Origin: Dioscorea cayenensis subsp. rotundata
Lineage: Eukaryota > Streptophyta > Magnoliopsida > Dioscoreales > Dioscoreaceae
Length of the DNA stretch: 64,000 bases
NCBI RefSeq assembly: GCF_009730915.1
Contig: NW_024086765.1
Span: 62,001-126,000 of the forward strand
Direction: 5' to 3'
A program made the translations under genes and the position numbers. Of this stretch, positions 27,067 to 40,377 are shown one piece after another. A model generated the notes under the pieces. It was given only the letters and a program-made list of their open reading frames with translations. It did no database searches and was not told where the DNA came from. Positions within the stretch are counted from its first letter, which is position 1. Each line of letters begins with the position of its first letter.

Positions 27067-30000
27067 CTTTTTGGGCACGACCACACCTTGAGGTGGTTCT
27101 GAAATGTGTTCATGATGTGGAGGATTAAGATAAGTCGCATTCCTGCCCAAAAAAACAAGAAAAGAAAAAACCTCAATGAAATGTACAGGAGCAGCATGAT
27201 TCATGGTGAAATACTTTCCAGAGAACATACAAAGGAAACAATACTATCAAACAAAAGACTAACCAGACTTGGTTGTGGTCAACATTTTTCAAACCTTTAA
27301 CTGGAGCAAGTATTGACGTGCTGAAAAAGTTTCTCTCAGACAATGAAAGAAAACCATTCATCCCAGCACTGCAAAACGGCAAATATATGAACCAGTACAA
27401 AATAAAGAGGTAGAAACCTAAAGAAGTGGATACAAATAAAAAAGTAACAGAAACAATATCAAACACACTGACCTAAGATTAGCATCAATAGGAATACAAA
27501 CGAATCGTTCTTCAAACGGAAGTTGCACACACATTGATATAGTGCAAAAATTTGCTCAGCCAAACGATGATTTCGATTGACATAAATTATATCAGACATC
27601 CTTCTGTTCCGATACCTTTCCTCTTCCTGTTTAAGCATATAGGTTGTTCATAAGGAACACAAAGATAATTAAAATTGAACAACTTTCACACAACTTACGG
27701 TTAGAGTGTCTTCAAGCTTCATCGTTTCAGCAAGTAAACGTCTCTCATCAATGAATGGCAGTTTTACGACACCCTGAGTTACAACAAAATATTTGGAAAA
27801 AAATTACACAAATAACGAATGATGCCCTTCCAAAGAGAATGACTATAGCTTACCTGCCATGCAAACTGCTTCCCATTCATATCAATTTCAAAATCTACAA
27901 ATGAAACAAACCAAAACTCTTGGTAATATTTAACTGATACTAGCACTGAGAAAAGGGAAGGATATAGACAGACTAACTAAAAATCAAAAGGAATCCATCA
28001 AAAGAGAGGAGGAAAACTTGAACCTTTTGGATAAAAGGAACTTAAAGGAGATTCTGGATCATTCATAAGAGCCCTGTAATGCTCAGGCAAGGCGCTTGAG
28101 CTGCAGGGGGAAAAAACAGGGAACTCATCACACTATTCCATTTGAAAAAGAAAACCTATTACTTGAGTATATTAACTAACAAGATCTCACCTTACCTGGC
28201 AGCAGGTAAAGTCCCCATTAGCTGGTCAAATGGTTTAAATGGTTGTCCAAGGAAAAAAAAAGATTTCCATATCAGCCAGACCTTTGAGATCAGATGCAAA
28301 CGGAGCATAATGATAAAGGTAGAACCTGTAATTAAAAGTTCAGAACCAGGAAAACAACATATCGCATAAATATGTGAATCATTTGGTGTTATTTTTGCTA
28401 AAACTATGATGAAACAATCCTAAAAAAATTAGTTTATTCAAGGCATCAGCATCTTTAATTATTTAGCCTAGAAACAGAAACACATAGATATTATTAAGGA
28501 TACTTCACAAGATGCTTGGACGATAAAACGACTAGCATATAACCTAATATTACATTTCAAGATTTCAACTAACCATTGCCAAGAGCAGACACCTTGGTAG
28601 TAATATCGCATGATCCAGCACAGGCCTTCTACATACTTTTGAACCTGAAAGAATCAAATGATTATTATTGAAAAAGTAATAAATAAAAAAAAAACCATGA
28701 TTTCTTCCTCTTTGTAAACAAAACATCGCAGAAAATACATAAATACTAGACCAACAGTAAATTAGCGAAATGCAAACAGTAGAGTGCTTCACCGCCCTTT
28801 CCACTGGTCAGGCCCTCACTCCATAAAAAGACTAAACTAGGCTTTTATTCAAATGGCAGCCTTTGGAAATTTACGTTAGATATGGTATGATACAATAGAG
28901 ACAGATTTTCATTACATGCTACCAATGCGATCCTACTTTACTGTAGTTAATTTGAACAAGAGAACATAGAAGTACAAAATATTCCTTTTGATAGGGTAAT
29001 AACCGAATAAAAGCACAAGCAATTGCTCTTCCCTTATTACAATAGTTATGCATATGCCTTGTCTGGTCACAAAAAATTTAATGGCATTCCAAACGAATAC
29101 TGTCAAACCAAGGTTTGAACTTGTTTAACATAAATAAAGAATGAAACCGCTGATTGGATTAAAACAAAAATGAGATAAACAGTATTAAATATAAACTTAA
29201 GCACTTCACCAACAAAATGTGATAATTCAATCTATAATCCATAAAATGTTGCCATTTAATGATACTAGGAATATATAAATCTAAGGATCAATGGCAAGAG
29301 TTAGCTCAAAAATCAGAACCCCGTTATACATCAATCCCAGTGGATAGAATTTCAACCAAAACAGTATGATATTTTCCACATGCTCAATCAAAGATTAGAG
29401 CAATCTAAAAGGGCTAACATTTCTGCCACTCCAACCAAAGGAAACATATTGTTGAAGACAAACTGCAAATCGTAAAAGTTAACATGGAACAGTTAATTAC
29501 AAAATTTAAATACAATATATGAATGTTACATCTAAGAAATATATTAAAACCATTTGAAGGGAGAAAAGATATCCCCACAATCAAGTTGCTTATAGAAAAA
29601 CAAGAAACTCACGACATCTTTCTTGATATCATCAATGGGCTTAGGCTCTTCTACATCAAACTTCTCAGCATAATACCTTTCCTTGTATCCAGGTTGGCCT
29701 AATTTTACCTGTAACAAACACACAGATAAAAAAATATCTGAGAAAGGAGATCGACACAACAGTCATGACCAGCAGCATAGATATAAAAAAAAGTGATTTT
29801 ATATCTGAAACTTAAGATTCGCTCCAAAGTTATAGATTGCCAAAAAGACAAAAAACAAAACAGATCCCTCGTTACCAATAACATATTATGATGGAAAGTT
29901 TTAAAGTAAAACAACAATGACAAAATCATAAATCAGCAGCAATTATTGGCATGCTATTTGCTTTCCAACCACACCCCTTTTTTTAAAAAAATTACTAATG

Positions 30001-33000
30001 CAAAGAACCTTACCCTTTATAGTTATGCAAAGAAAAACACCACAAAAAGTTAGTTTTATACAAAACCAAAAAGCAATGGCTCCAGAGAAGCTCTAAACCA
30101 GATGGCCTCATTTCACATGCACAAAAACCAAAATAGTAATAGATCAAACCTTTTCTGTAGACACAGATGGAAGACCCTCAGAATTCTCTCTCCGCATTTT
30201 AAGTCTAAACTCCTCATTGTTCTCAATGGCCTGGAATAGTAGACAGCACATCACCATGTAAACAGCAAATTAGGCTAGAATATAAGAGAAAACAGTCACC
30301 CTGTGGATGGTTTGCACCAAATACATTCAAATAATAAACAAAAATCTCTAGGACAACTTCACTAATGAGGCACAGAAGATTTACATGTGAGAAAGGAAAC
30401 TGTGATACCACGCAAGAACAAAAGAATTGACTGTCACTAACTAGACATCATGGTTAAGAAAATGAAAAAGATGAGACAGCAATTTAGTGAGCTAATGACT
30501 GCTCGGATTATAAACATTCCCGATTCAATTCTGATTCAGTCTGTTAAAGCCATTTGATTTAACCAATAATGGACTCTTCTTAAACGTAAAATGTGCAAAA
30601 ATAACTTCTTGTAGGGCAACACTGTCCGATGACCAATATTTCTAAAGAAAAAGCATAAAATAACAATTCAACCCCTCAAATATTCATTATTGAGAACTGT
30701 TGCATCCAAAATTTAGATTGTAACCTGTTGAATCCGGGCCCGCTTTTGAAATATTTGTTCCTCATAAACCGCAACTGACTGTATAAAGTGCTCTGTCCTC
30801 TCCAATGAAACCTAAATGCATTATAGAATCCAAGTGGAGCAAAGTTAATGAAACGTTGCAATCAACTAAACACACAATGACAGAAACAGTTTCAGTGTTA
30901 TCAATAAGAGGATATTTTAAAATATCCTTGAAATGAAATAAAGACGAAAAGTCAAATCACTTTAAATTTTATCAAAACCAGGCATCAAGGCATGCTGTAT
31001 AAAGTTCACACCTTAACATGTGTCAGGATAGATTTTTGGATGCTAATTGCTCACTGAAGTCTGGAACATGGCCAACCAATAAGCAGCCAACATATCCTAT
31101 TATCCTTATCATTTAAATGTAATGTGGATTATACAGTGCTGCTCAAATGATTGATAATCAACATTGAGAAAAGCATCAACTGATTTAAACAAGCAAAGGT
31201 CCAAATCCACATAGCAAATGCACACATTTAACTTCGTTAACTGTTACAGACTTATCCTGTTTACTGGTCATGGTGTTATAAACAGAATATTTACACCAGA
31301 AGAGTAAGGAGTACCACTTCTGCATAAGCATCAAATTCCTCTTCCAATAGAAGCAGCCCAAGTCACCAAACCTACCTCCAGAAGATACTTTAGTAATTGG
31401 CAAAATATTAATTTATAAGGCAGACAGGGCCTGGGAATGCAAATCTACAACTGCTTGGGCATCTAGGTATACTTCTAGTTATATGCCAGACAATTAAAAA
31501 AATAAAATAAAATATGCTTTTCATAAAAAATTCAAAAATACACTCATTTCATTTATGAAAGTGTATTTTACTCGCAAACTTCACCAATTCTGAAGATCTG
31601 AACTATGACAAATTTGGGATTAAATTTCAAATTACGCGCAATGAATCATTTAATTTTGTATCCATACTAGACTAAACAGACAATGAGAATCATCTAATTT
31701 CAAATACGGGAGTCTGGACTACTGGTCATTCAATATCAACAAAAGGGTAATGACCCATTTAATCAGCTGATTAATTGCTAGCCAGCTACTAGTTCACTGA
31801 TTACCACCTAGCCATCTGCTTTTGTCAAGATGCCCAATTAACTATGAACAAGTTATCAGTCCTGTGCATGATCAGGAAGAAATGAAGAACCCAAAAATAA
31901 TCAAAGCATTTAGGCCATAATCTCTATAGCACAATCATGTTCAAAAATAACAATAAGGTGGTATAAAAATAGTATCCAATTTAATGTATTCATCAAAACT
32001 AAATATACATTTAATCCCCCGTACGAAAGGTCCTGGTATTTTACACCATTATTCCATTTCCACATAATAACGATGCAGGAACTAATTTCAGTGCACCAAT
32101 TTAACAATTTTCCGTAAATATTTGTAATTTAGCTGTCATCCTTATTTGTATTTCCAATTTTGATTAGAAACTAATATACTTAACTAATAAATATTTTCTC
32201 ATTAATTAACATGATCATGGAAATTCTTTAGCGGAATTAGTATTACCCTTGTGTGTAGGAACTACTTAAACACAAAGTTAATAGTTTCTCCATCAAAAGC
32301 TTTGAGGCAGTAGTTGGGTGGATATTACAAGTAAATATAAACAAGAATATTACTCTCACAATGTCAAAAAGGAAGCACAACAAACTTAAGCCAGAAGACT
32401 AGCCCCAATTTAGAAACTTAGTTCATCATGAAATTTACCTCACCAGCCTCCGTCAAGTAACCACCCATAGCAGTAAACTCGTTCTTGTAGACAAACATCA
32501 GAAGCGTAATCGCACCCTATAGCATTATAAGAGATTCAGTGATAATCAATCAGACTGTGGAGATACAAAGCACTGGATTAACATTGTCGCCACATAAAAT
32601 CATCTAAGAAGAATCCAGAAAGACAAATAAATTTGGCGCCATTGAAGCAAATAAAAAAAATCTAAATAGGATGACTTCTAAATTGAAGAAGAAAACTCCC
32701 AAGACAGCTTTGTGCAAACCTCACGAATTTCCAAAGTAGGCATGTGAGGAAGAAAGTCATTTCCAACAAAAAAGCAAAGGAATACAAAGTCATCCACGAG
32801 CCTTTCAAAGTTTATCTCAGATGGAGGATCAGGAATTCTCAAATCATTCTCCAAGTATTCTCGCAAAACCCAGATATTCAGAAACTGGTACAAGAATGAC
32901 TCGTTAGTGAATCAGGAAATAATACCATTGTGTCACACTAGTGGGAGCAAAGTATTCCGAATAAGAGCATCACCTGGTATTTCTTTTTGTAAATTGGGGT

Positions 33001-34371
33001 CTCGTCCTTATCATGAAACTCAGGGCCTTGTGCATCAGAATTACCTCTACATTCAGCTGCAAGATGCCCTATTTGACCACATTGAAAACACTTCTCCTGT
33101 TGCCCTGGCATCGAGATAACCTGTACAGTCAGTTTCAAAGTATTTGCGTCAAAGAGTTACTTAGGAAGAATGCTGAAATGACAGGTACAGAGGAGAATAC
33201 TATAACATTATATAATCTAATTAATTGAAGGACACTGCTGTAAACATACTATAATGGATGACTAGAACTACAGACCTCCCTTAAAATTGAGAAGTGAACC
33301 TCATGTGTCACCAAAGCCAGCATAATTAAATCTGCATCCTGCACAATAAAACGTACTAAGTATTTTCTCATGGTAGCCTGAAGAATGATCTTAAGAAAGA
33401 AACAGTTTCAAGCTCACCAATCCATAGAGACAATGTCGTGTATTTGGATTAAAGCCAGGAAGATTGCGCTGCAACCGGATGTAGGACATGATTTTGCGTT
33501 CTCCTTCACCAGGGACATTTGAGTCGGACAGTATAACCTTCAAATAATCACCCAATGTAGAGCTCCATGAATACAATTAGAGAGAGAAGTATCCTGAAAA
33601 TCAAAGTGATTAAAGAAATAAAAGCAGCAATGATTACACCGCGGATCAAAGAACCAATACGATCCTGAGGTAGATAAAATCCACTTGATTAAGATCCGCA
33701 CCTTAATAGACTGCCAGCCAGGGGTGTTGTTCAGTCTCAGATGTATGTAATACTGGAGGGCAACTGACAGTGCACCCATGAATCCAGTCCCTGGAGTTAT
33801 AACATTTGAGTCCAGTGTTTCGGGTTTCTCAGAAATAGACAAATTTCTTCCTTCATCTTCAAACTCCTTCCTTAACCGTTCCTCTTCAGCTGCCTAAAAA
33901 TGAGGCCAAATAAATGAAAAGAAAATATGTTTTTTTTGGAAATTATGTAATTGTGGAAGGTGATCACGGCAGAAAAAAATTAAATTAAAAAATTGCATAC
34001 AGCCTCGGCAGCATCTTTTGCTGCCCTGAATCGCCGAGAACATTGCTGATTCATTTTAGCTCTAGGAGCAACACCATCTGGGAATATAAAGTTGACTTGA
34101 TGAATGACAATCAAGATAAACTAACATTCATCCAATGGAATTAAAATGACTGAATAACTTACCTATAGCCATATACAACAGCTTTCTAGGACGTACAAGA
34201 CCAAAGAGATGATCAATGTAATCAAAGATGGACCCGAATACATCATCATAAGTGGTAGGTGGAGGCTGCAAGTGAAACCATGAATTCTTAGCATTTATAT
34301 AGCTTGCAAATGATCGAGAGCTCGATACTGATTGAAGAATTCCAGAATCCACAATATACAAGGTTTTCTCT

Positions 34372-34452
34372 TTTAGGATGGACAAGCCCGAAGAGATCAT
34401 TAATGTAATAAAAGAAAGACCTGAACAGATTATCATGAGCAGCAGGTGAAGG
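34372..34452 (-). pseudogene. Decayed duplicate of XRN4 exon 2 inside intron 1
   Basis: About 187 bases upstream of exon 2 lies a second, degenerate copy with its own acceptor-like pyrimidine tract and AG. It reads [20 protein letters not shown] then FGLVHPK, against [20 protein letters not shown] then FGLVRPRK in exon 2. The donor end no longer has GT. The intron sequence upstream of each copy is also related, so a local tandem duplication of about 187 bases created it. Confidence 0.75.
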
Positions 34453-36765
34453 CTGAAAGTAAAACCAGGCATTATTAGTATTCATATAACTTGTAAATAT
34501 GGTAGAGAGTTCAATATCTATAGAAATATTCCACATTATATGGAAATCTCTTTTAGCTTGAGCCAATAGCATAGGACCACTAATTCTTGCAGTATGCCAG
34601 CATATCATGCAACCCACTATTTGTATCAAGCCATGTAATATAAGGACAAGATGCATTGAATGACCAGCACTTACCTCACAAATAATCTTGTCAGAATAAA
34701 AGTTTGGTGTGAGGTTATCAATCCCATATATATTTAGAGAAGGGGAATACAAGTAGCAAACGCAATAAATGTTTATTGGGAAACGGGATAATATTGTCAA
34801 GTCAGGTAATCAAAATGGGAAAACGAATGAATGCTGAGAACAGAACAATATTCGAGTTTTATAAATTTTGTGGGCCATTTAATTCAATTTAGCTTTTCAT
34901 GCAGTCTTTCACCAGAATACCAGAACTAGTAGAATAAAGATGTCTTCCTACATAAAGAAGTTGGGTTCAATTTTATCTTCACCTGATTGTAGAAGCATGC
35001 GATTGGATCACGCAAGTGACATGTGATAGCATCTTTAAATTGTATTCTGCTAGGTCAGGAAACTGCAGTACATAGACTTCTGTCTAGCACATGTTTAGGA
35101 ATAATTCTTGGAAAGAGTGAAAAAAAGCGCTTGCCCCAAATACATTAAGTGATCAAGATAATATTAATTTAAACAATTCTACAAAAAAGAGGACATCTAG
35201 TTGGTGAGATATAGAGATTAAGGAGATCATTCTATGATGGAGAAATGTGCAACAGTCTGAACATTATAAGATAATTAAGTTGCAGGTAGAAACAAACTAA
35301 GAAACTGGAAAGATGACAAAAAATAGGGCAGGTGCTTAGCTGTATGAAAAAACTAGCATTGAGGAAAAGATAATGTTATGAAATGATTTCTTTTCATAAC
35401 TTTTGAATGTACAATTACATTGCAAAACCTCTTGTTCATCTTCTATCAAAAGACGTGAGCCATATGACAACAACCTAAGGTCAAGATAACCAATAAATTG
35501 AAAAAACTGAACCACCAGTGCTTTCGTTCTCAAACATTTATATATGGTAGTTATTCAATATATATTCCATCTACACTGTTGTAGCACAAAATATTACGGA
35601 AACATAAGGAAAGAAACAGACAATTATTCCTTTTAGTCCCGACAACATAAACCCACCTGCTCAGGATTCCCACATGCACTATGAAATCACAAACCACCAA
35701 AAACCGGATGACGCAAACAACCACAGGTGTGGACTTTATGGAAGCATCCCAAGGAATAAATTAAAGCATTTAGTTTGAGCAAACAGCGAAGAGCAGACAA
35801 ATGATATCGTACAAAGTACATATATCAAAACATGCCACAATGGAATGTGGAACATGCTTCTATTACAATTACATGTCCAAAGTTACTTCTATCTCCAAAA
35901 AAGTACAAACACTTGTCCATGCCACAGGTCTATGCCATTTTGGACATGAAGTGGCACATCAAAGACACAAACATCATAAACCTCATTCATATACAGCTTA
36001 CTTTTTATGGTTGTGACTCTAAATTAAACCATTAATAGAGCCAGATAGGAGACCCATGGTACCAAATAGCGGGTCTACTCAACTGATCACTTTGAAAAAA
36101 AGAGAATAGAGGAGTATGAACTTGTAAGCAAATTAGGCGTTTCAAGTACAAAAAAAGTGCTAAAGTAAGAATGGTCCAACAGTGCCCATAAATGAAAATT
36201 CCAAATTAGCAAATGATGTCCTCCAGAATTCTAATGTACTGAAGTTCTTTGGCAAAAGCACAAACAATTATGGGATTAATAAAGCAGACAGTTGGTTGCC
36301 CCTCAATCCAAGAAAAGGAAGAAAATATCAGCATGCCTCCAACTTGCTTCTATTAAAAGAGCTTTTAAAAGAAGCTCTTTCCTGAAAAGTGTTTTGTGAG
36401 AGGGATCCAATTCATAAAAGAGCTTTTTCTTGGTTAGAGAAGTGCTCCTATAAACCTTTAAATTGGAGATTTTTCTTAAGGCCATTTATCCTGAATTTTG
36501 AGATTGACTCCTAGCATAACTTCTATAATATTGCCAAACAACCATTTTCAAACAAATAAGTGTTTCAAAAAAAAAAAATTATTATAGGCCACTAAAGGGA
36601 GTGCCAAACACAACTTTAGTATAAGTTCCTAGGATCAATGCAGGGCCATTTGGTTAGTGGTAACCCATTACCCAAATTTTCAAATCCGGCAATTGAAATA
36701 AACCCAATGTTTGTTCAAAAGTACTTCACTGTAGCATGGCATTGGAAATACCAATCACTTTCCAA

Positions 36766-37205
36766 ATAATGCTTGAAATCTTGATTTTGTCTTACACAAA
36801 AGATTTAGGGTTTAAGTTGAAACCTTGATTTGGTTTTCCATCTTCGGTTTGTGGTGGTTGGGATTGCATTTAATTCTTCTACTTTGTGTATAATCACCTA
36901 CTTCCCACAGTTTTCTACCCATTAGTATGTAAATTAGTAAATAATTCACATTGTTTAACTTGAGATTTTCTCCCCAATCGTCATTATAATGCTTGAAATC
37001 TTGATTTTGTCTTACACAAAAGATTTAGGGTTTAAGTTGAAACCTTGATTTGGTTTTCCATCTTCGGTTTGTGGTGGTTGGGATTGCATTTAATTCTTCT
37101 ACTTTGTGTATAATCACCTACTTCCCACAGTTTTCTACCCATTAGTATGTAAATTAGTAAATAATTCACATTGTTTAACTTGAGATTTTCTCCCCAATCG
37201 TCATT
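36766..37205. repeat. Exact 220-bp tandem duplication in XRN4 intron 1
   Basis: Bases 36766-36985 are repeated at 36986-37205 with no mismatch seen on reading. The unit is non-coding. Such identity points to a very recent duplication or an assembly artefact. Confidence 0.92.
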
Positions 37206-37837
37206 ATATAATTTTCCATAGTCAAGCAGAATATAACAATACATGGAACAAATTTTGCTATTTTGATCACTTATTACATGATACAATCTTTAATTATAGC
37301 TGTTGTGCATAAATTGAAACTAAATCTCAAAACTAAAAATATAAATTTTTTAAATGGTGCACAATTATCGGGTAAATTCACCACCTTTGAGTAACATAAT
37401 CACATCATTGCACCTGACTAATAACAAAATTTCAAAATCCTTCCAAACAAGCAGAAAAACTCATAAAGCAAACACAAAATTATCTTTTAAATCCAAATTA
37501 TTTCCAAATTGCTCCAACCAAAAGCATCCTTGTATAGAATCAAGATTGACTTCTTGAAATGGGTCTGCACAAATACGAAACAGAAAGGCCTGAACTAGAA
37601 ATAATAGCTGCACTAAATGTACTCATTATCTCCTCAAATATAGAATTTTAATCGAGCATTAGACATGTCACATAATCAAGCCATGCCCCTACTAAATACT
37701 GCTTCTGGATTATTTTTGCTCGCCAGTACTCTATAGTTCCCAATATGTTAAAATTCCACTATATTTCGACTAAACTTACCAAAGAAACCATCAGTCCAAC
37801 CCCAATATGTTATAATTCTAATTTTTATCACCTTAAA

Positions 37838-38100
37838 AAAAAGGAATAAACCTCTGAATAGTCCCTCTACTTTTTCAAATGTGCCCTTTTGGTCTGAAAC
37901 TTTAAAATGTAACCTTCTAGTCAAAAAAGTGATTAAACTGAGCCTTGTTAGTCCCTGTTAGGGTTAGGGTTTAGGGTTTTGAGGGACTAACAAGGCTCAG
38001 TTTAATCGCTTTTTAGACTAAAAGGTTACATTTTAAAGTTTCGGACCAAAAGGGCACATTTGAAAAAGTAGAGGGACTATTAAGAGGTTTACTCCTTTTA
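37838..38100. mobile_element. Fold-back element with telomere-like loop
   Basis: The left arm (aggaataaacctctgaatag... to about 37960) is nearly the reverse complement of the right arm (about 37983-38099), so the whole could form one long hairpin. The loop reads GTTAGGGTTAGGGTTTAGGG, similar to plant telomere repeats. The inverted repeats are about 115 bases long. It lies in XRN4 intron 1, just downstream of exon 1. Confidence 0.8.
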
Positions 38101-38465
38101 ATAGTCAGAAACAACATCAACACAATCAAAATTCAACACATCTTCCCATCAAACCCTAACCAAATTCACCAGCAATTTCAAAGTCTCATCATCTCCATCA
38201 ACCAAACCACAGAAAACAAAGAAATCAAACCATAAACTCAAATTGAAAAGGCTCGGATCAATAATCTAACCCTTCCATCGGGGTGGAAGCACGGGTGTAT
38301 GATGCCGTTCATATCCAAGTATAGATTGTCAAACGCCATGCCATTAGGGTTGGGCCGGGACGCATCCACGGTGGCGGCGCCTCTCAGCGGCTCCTCCTCG
38401 ATAACGTCGGCGATCGAAAGCGGGTACCGATCGGCAAGCCAACGGTAGAATGCGGGAACCCCCAT

Positions 38466-38743
38466 CGCAGCAGTAGCCCTCCCCTTCTCGCTCCGGCGAG
38501 ATCCGAAATGGAGCACTAGAAGAAGATGGAAACGAAGATAGAAAGATCAAAATTTGGGAAACGAATTCGGTGCGTTTGAGAAATCTCGCTGTTTTATCGA
38601 GATCTGATAACGGGTTGGATTATCCTTGTTGCGGATCTGGATCCGATAAGGTTTCCAGGATCCATGATTCTATCACTGTTGCTATCTTTTTTGGATTTTT
38701 TTTTTTTAAATTAGTGGCACTTGGTAAAAATTAAAGGAGAAAA
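38466..38743. other. XRN4-like gene upstream flank
   Basis: This is the presumed promoter side of the minus-strand XRN4-like gene. The first 180 bases are fairly GC-rich, then a T-run follows near 38690-38705. No clear TATA box was chosen. Confidence 0.4.
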
Positions 38744-38935
38744 CTTAGGTGAAGTGCAATAAGTGAAGTTCATGTAATTCACCATTGGATTTTTGACACT
38801 TGTCCTGAAATGAGTAATTTAATGGAAAGAGTAAGGATATTATAGGAAAGTTATTATATTTTAATATATTTTTGCTACATGTGTCAAAAGCTCATTAGGC
38901 ACTACACCAACTACACCTATTGCACTACACCTAAG
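38744..38935. mobile_element. MITE with imperfect ~55-bp inverted repeats
   Basis: The left end CTTAGGTGAAGTGCAATAAG is mirrored at the right end (CTTAGGTGTAGTGCAATAGG on the other strand), and the similarity continues to TTTGACAC. The centre is AT-rich with no coding potential. Target duplications are not obvious. Confidence 0.65.
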
Positions 38936-40316
38936 TCCACCTCAAAATTAAATGTTAGAATGATAATGATATGTAAAATTGTCTTCCGATCATAATAAAA
39001 ATAATTTATTTAAAAAATTGATGAGCTTGTTACAAAGTAAGAGATGGTGTTATTAGTTTTAGTTTTAAATATGAATAGAAAATAAAATTAGAATAAAAAG
39101 TTTATTAGAATATGGATGGCAAATGTGTTAGAGGGCTTAGATTTTAAGTCTTTCTGTTATTTTTTAAATTTATTATTACTATTTTTTTTTTTAACTCTGG
39201 TCTGGCTGGTTTAATTTGCGAAAAATTGAAGTAATTTTTTTAACTGTCTGGTTTACAAATAAGATAAGAGGACAACATAAAACAGTAATTAAATACAACA
39301 TAATTTCATAAATTTTTATGTCTCAATAATAATGACAACAAATATTTGTCATGTTAGAGCACAACAAAAAAAAATTTATTATTCTTTATTAAAATAAAAA
39401 ATAGCTTAATTATCTTTGATAGCTAAATAGTTTTTTCCAAATTTATTTGAGCTTGCATCTAAAAACATCTCTTAGATCTCAAGTTGTGATGCCTTTATGT
39501 TTGTGAGTTACAAACTTAATCTCCTTTTGGCTTTAATGTTCAAAGACTTATGTGTTTTATATTTGTGAAGCTTTCAAGTTTTTAATTGGTAAAACCTTTT
39601 GAGCTTTTGACTTATTTATTTTTTAGAACTATAGAGCTTTTCTTGTTATTTATTTGAGATTTTGATATTATCATATCATAATCCTCTAACATTGTCGAGT
39701 TACAAACTAACTACTTTGATTAGTTTGCATTTAGATTACCTTTTGGGTATCAAATCATGAATTTTCTATGTTTATAAGTCATGAATTTTATCTCCTTCAA
39801 TTTTGATCCTTAAAGACTTTGACATTTATATTTGTCTAGTCTCCTTGTTTTTAAGTTATAGAACTTTTTAAACCATTTACTTTGTTATGTCTTGGAACTT
39901 CAAAGTTATGTTTAGCATTAATTTGAAATTTTCAAGTTTGGCCCTTCCATATTCTTGAGTTTAAGTGTTGTAAAACTCATCTTTTGGCATGTGGGTGTCC
40001 TCGCACGTGACTTATCCACATTTATCAAAAATAAATAAACATAAAAAGAGTCCAGTGGTAGAGACTAAACTAAACAAAAAAATTATAATAAACATAAAAT
40101 AAACATAAAACAACAAGTACAAAGCAGAAATCTATTAAAGATTAATGCAATAAGAAGGAACAAGGGCTCTACGGCTCCTAAGTGCAGAGAGAATCACCTC
40201 TCCTCCTAGGGTGCAACAAATGCATAACATATTTTATAATTTTGCTTTGAAATATGGTTTATGTTTCATGATACATTATTTTATCAATTTTTCCCTTAAA
40301 TGGGTGTTTTCTCTTG
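38936..40316. other. AT-rich intergenic DNA
   Basis: No gene was seen. Similarity to NOL10 intron 12 begins abruptly at about 40,317, which marks the left breakpoint of block B. NOL10 exons 13-16 are absent here. Confidence 0.6.
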
Positions 40317-40367
40317 AGCAATGATTTACCTTTTTATATAGTTTGTAATCTATAAAGAACCCATACA

Positions 40368-40377
40368 TATAGGCTCT
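40368..40377. repeat. Target-site duplication of the MULE, left
   Basis: TATAGGCTCT here and TATAGGCTAT at 47620-47629 flank the MULE. The uninterrupted site in the intact gene (near 13,400) reads TATAGGCTCT once. A 10-bp duplication is within the range for Mutator elements. Confidence 0.85.

Larger units (their letters stand above)
27067..38465 (-). pseudogene. XRN4: XRN4-like 5'-3' exoribonuclease gene, frameshifted and 3'-truncated
   Basis: Twenty exons encode most of an XRN-family 5'-3' exoribonuclease, which degrades decapped RNA. The start [18 protein letters not shown] fits cytoplasmic XRN4 better than XRN2/3. Exons: 38465-38271, 34265-34163, 34077-34001, 33893-33702, 33537-33418, 33338-33276, 33120-32974, 32884-32720, 32516-32439, 30811-30725, 30230-30150, 29708-29613, 28644-28574, 28325-28196, 28100-28024, 27894-27854, 27773-27699, 27626-27473, 27368-27264, 27142-27067. 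Acidic catalytic motifs remain ([48 protein letters not shown]), as does a CCHC knuckle (CFQCGQIGHLAAEC). Exon 14 has one extra base in an A9 run at 28253-28261. Exon 18 lacks one base near 27540. About 711 codons are present against roughly 950 in Arabidopsis XRN4; the C-terminal exons were not found. If the homopolymer indels are sequencing errors, the 3' loss would still stand. Confidence 0.86.
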
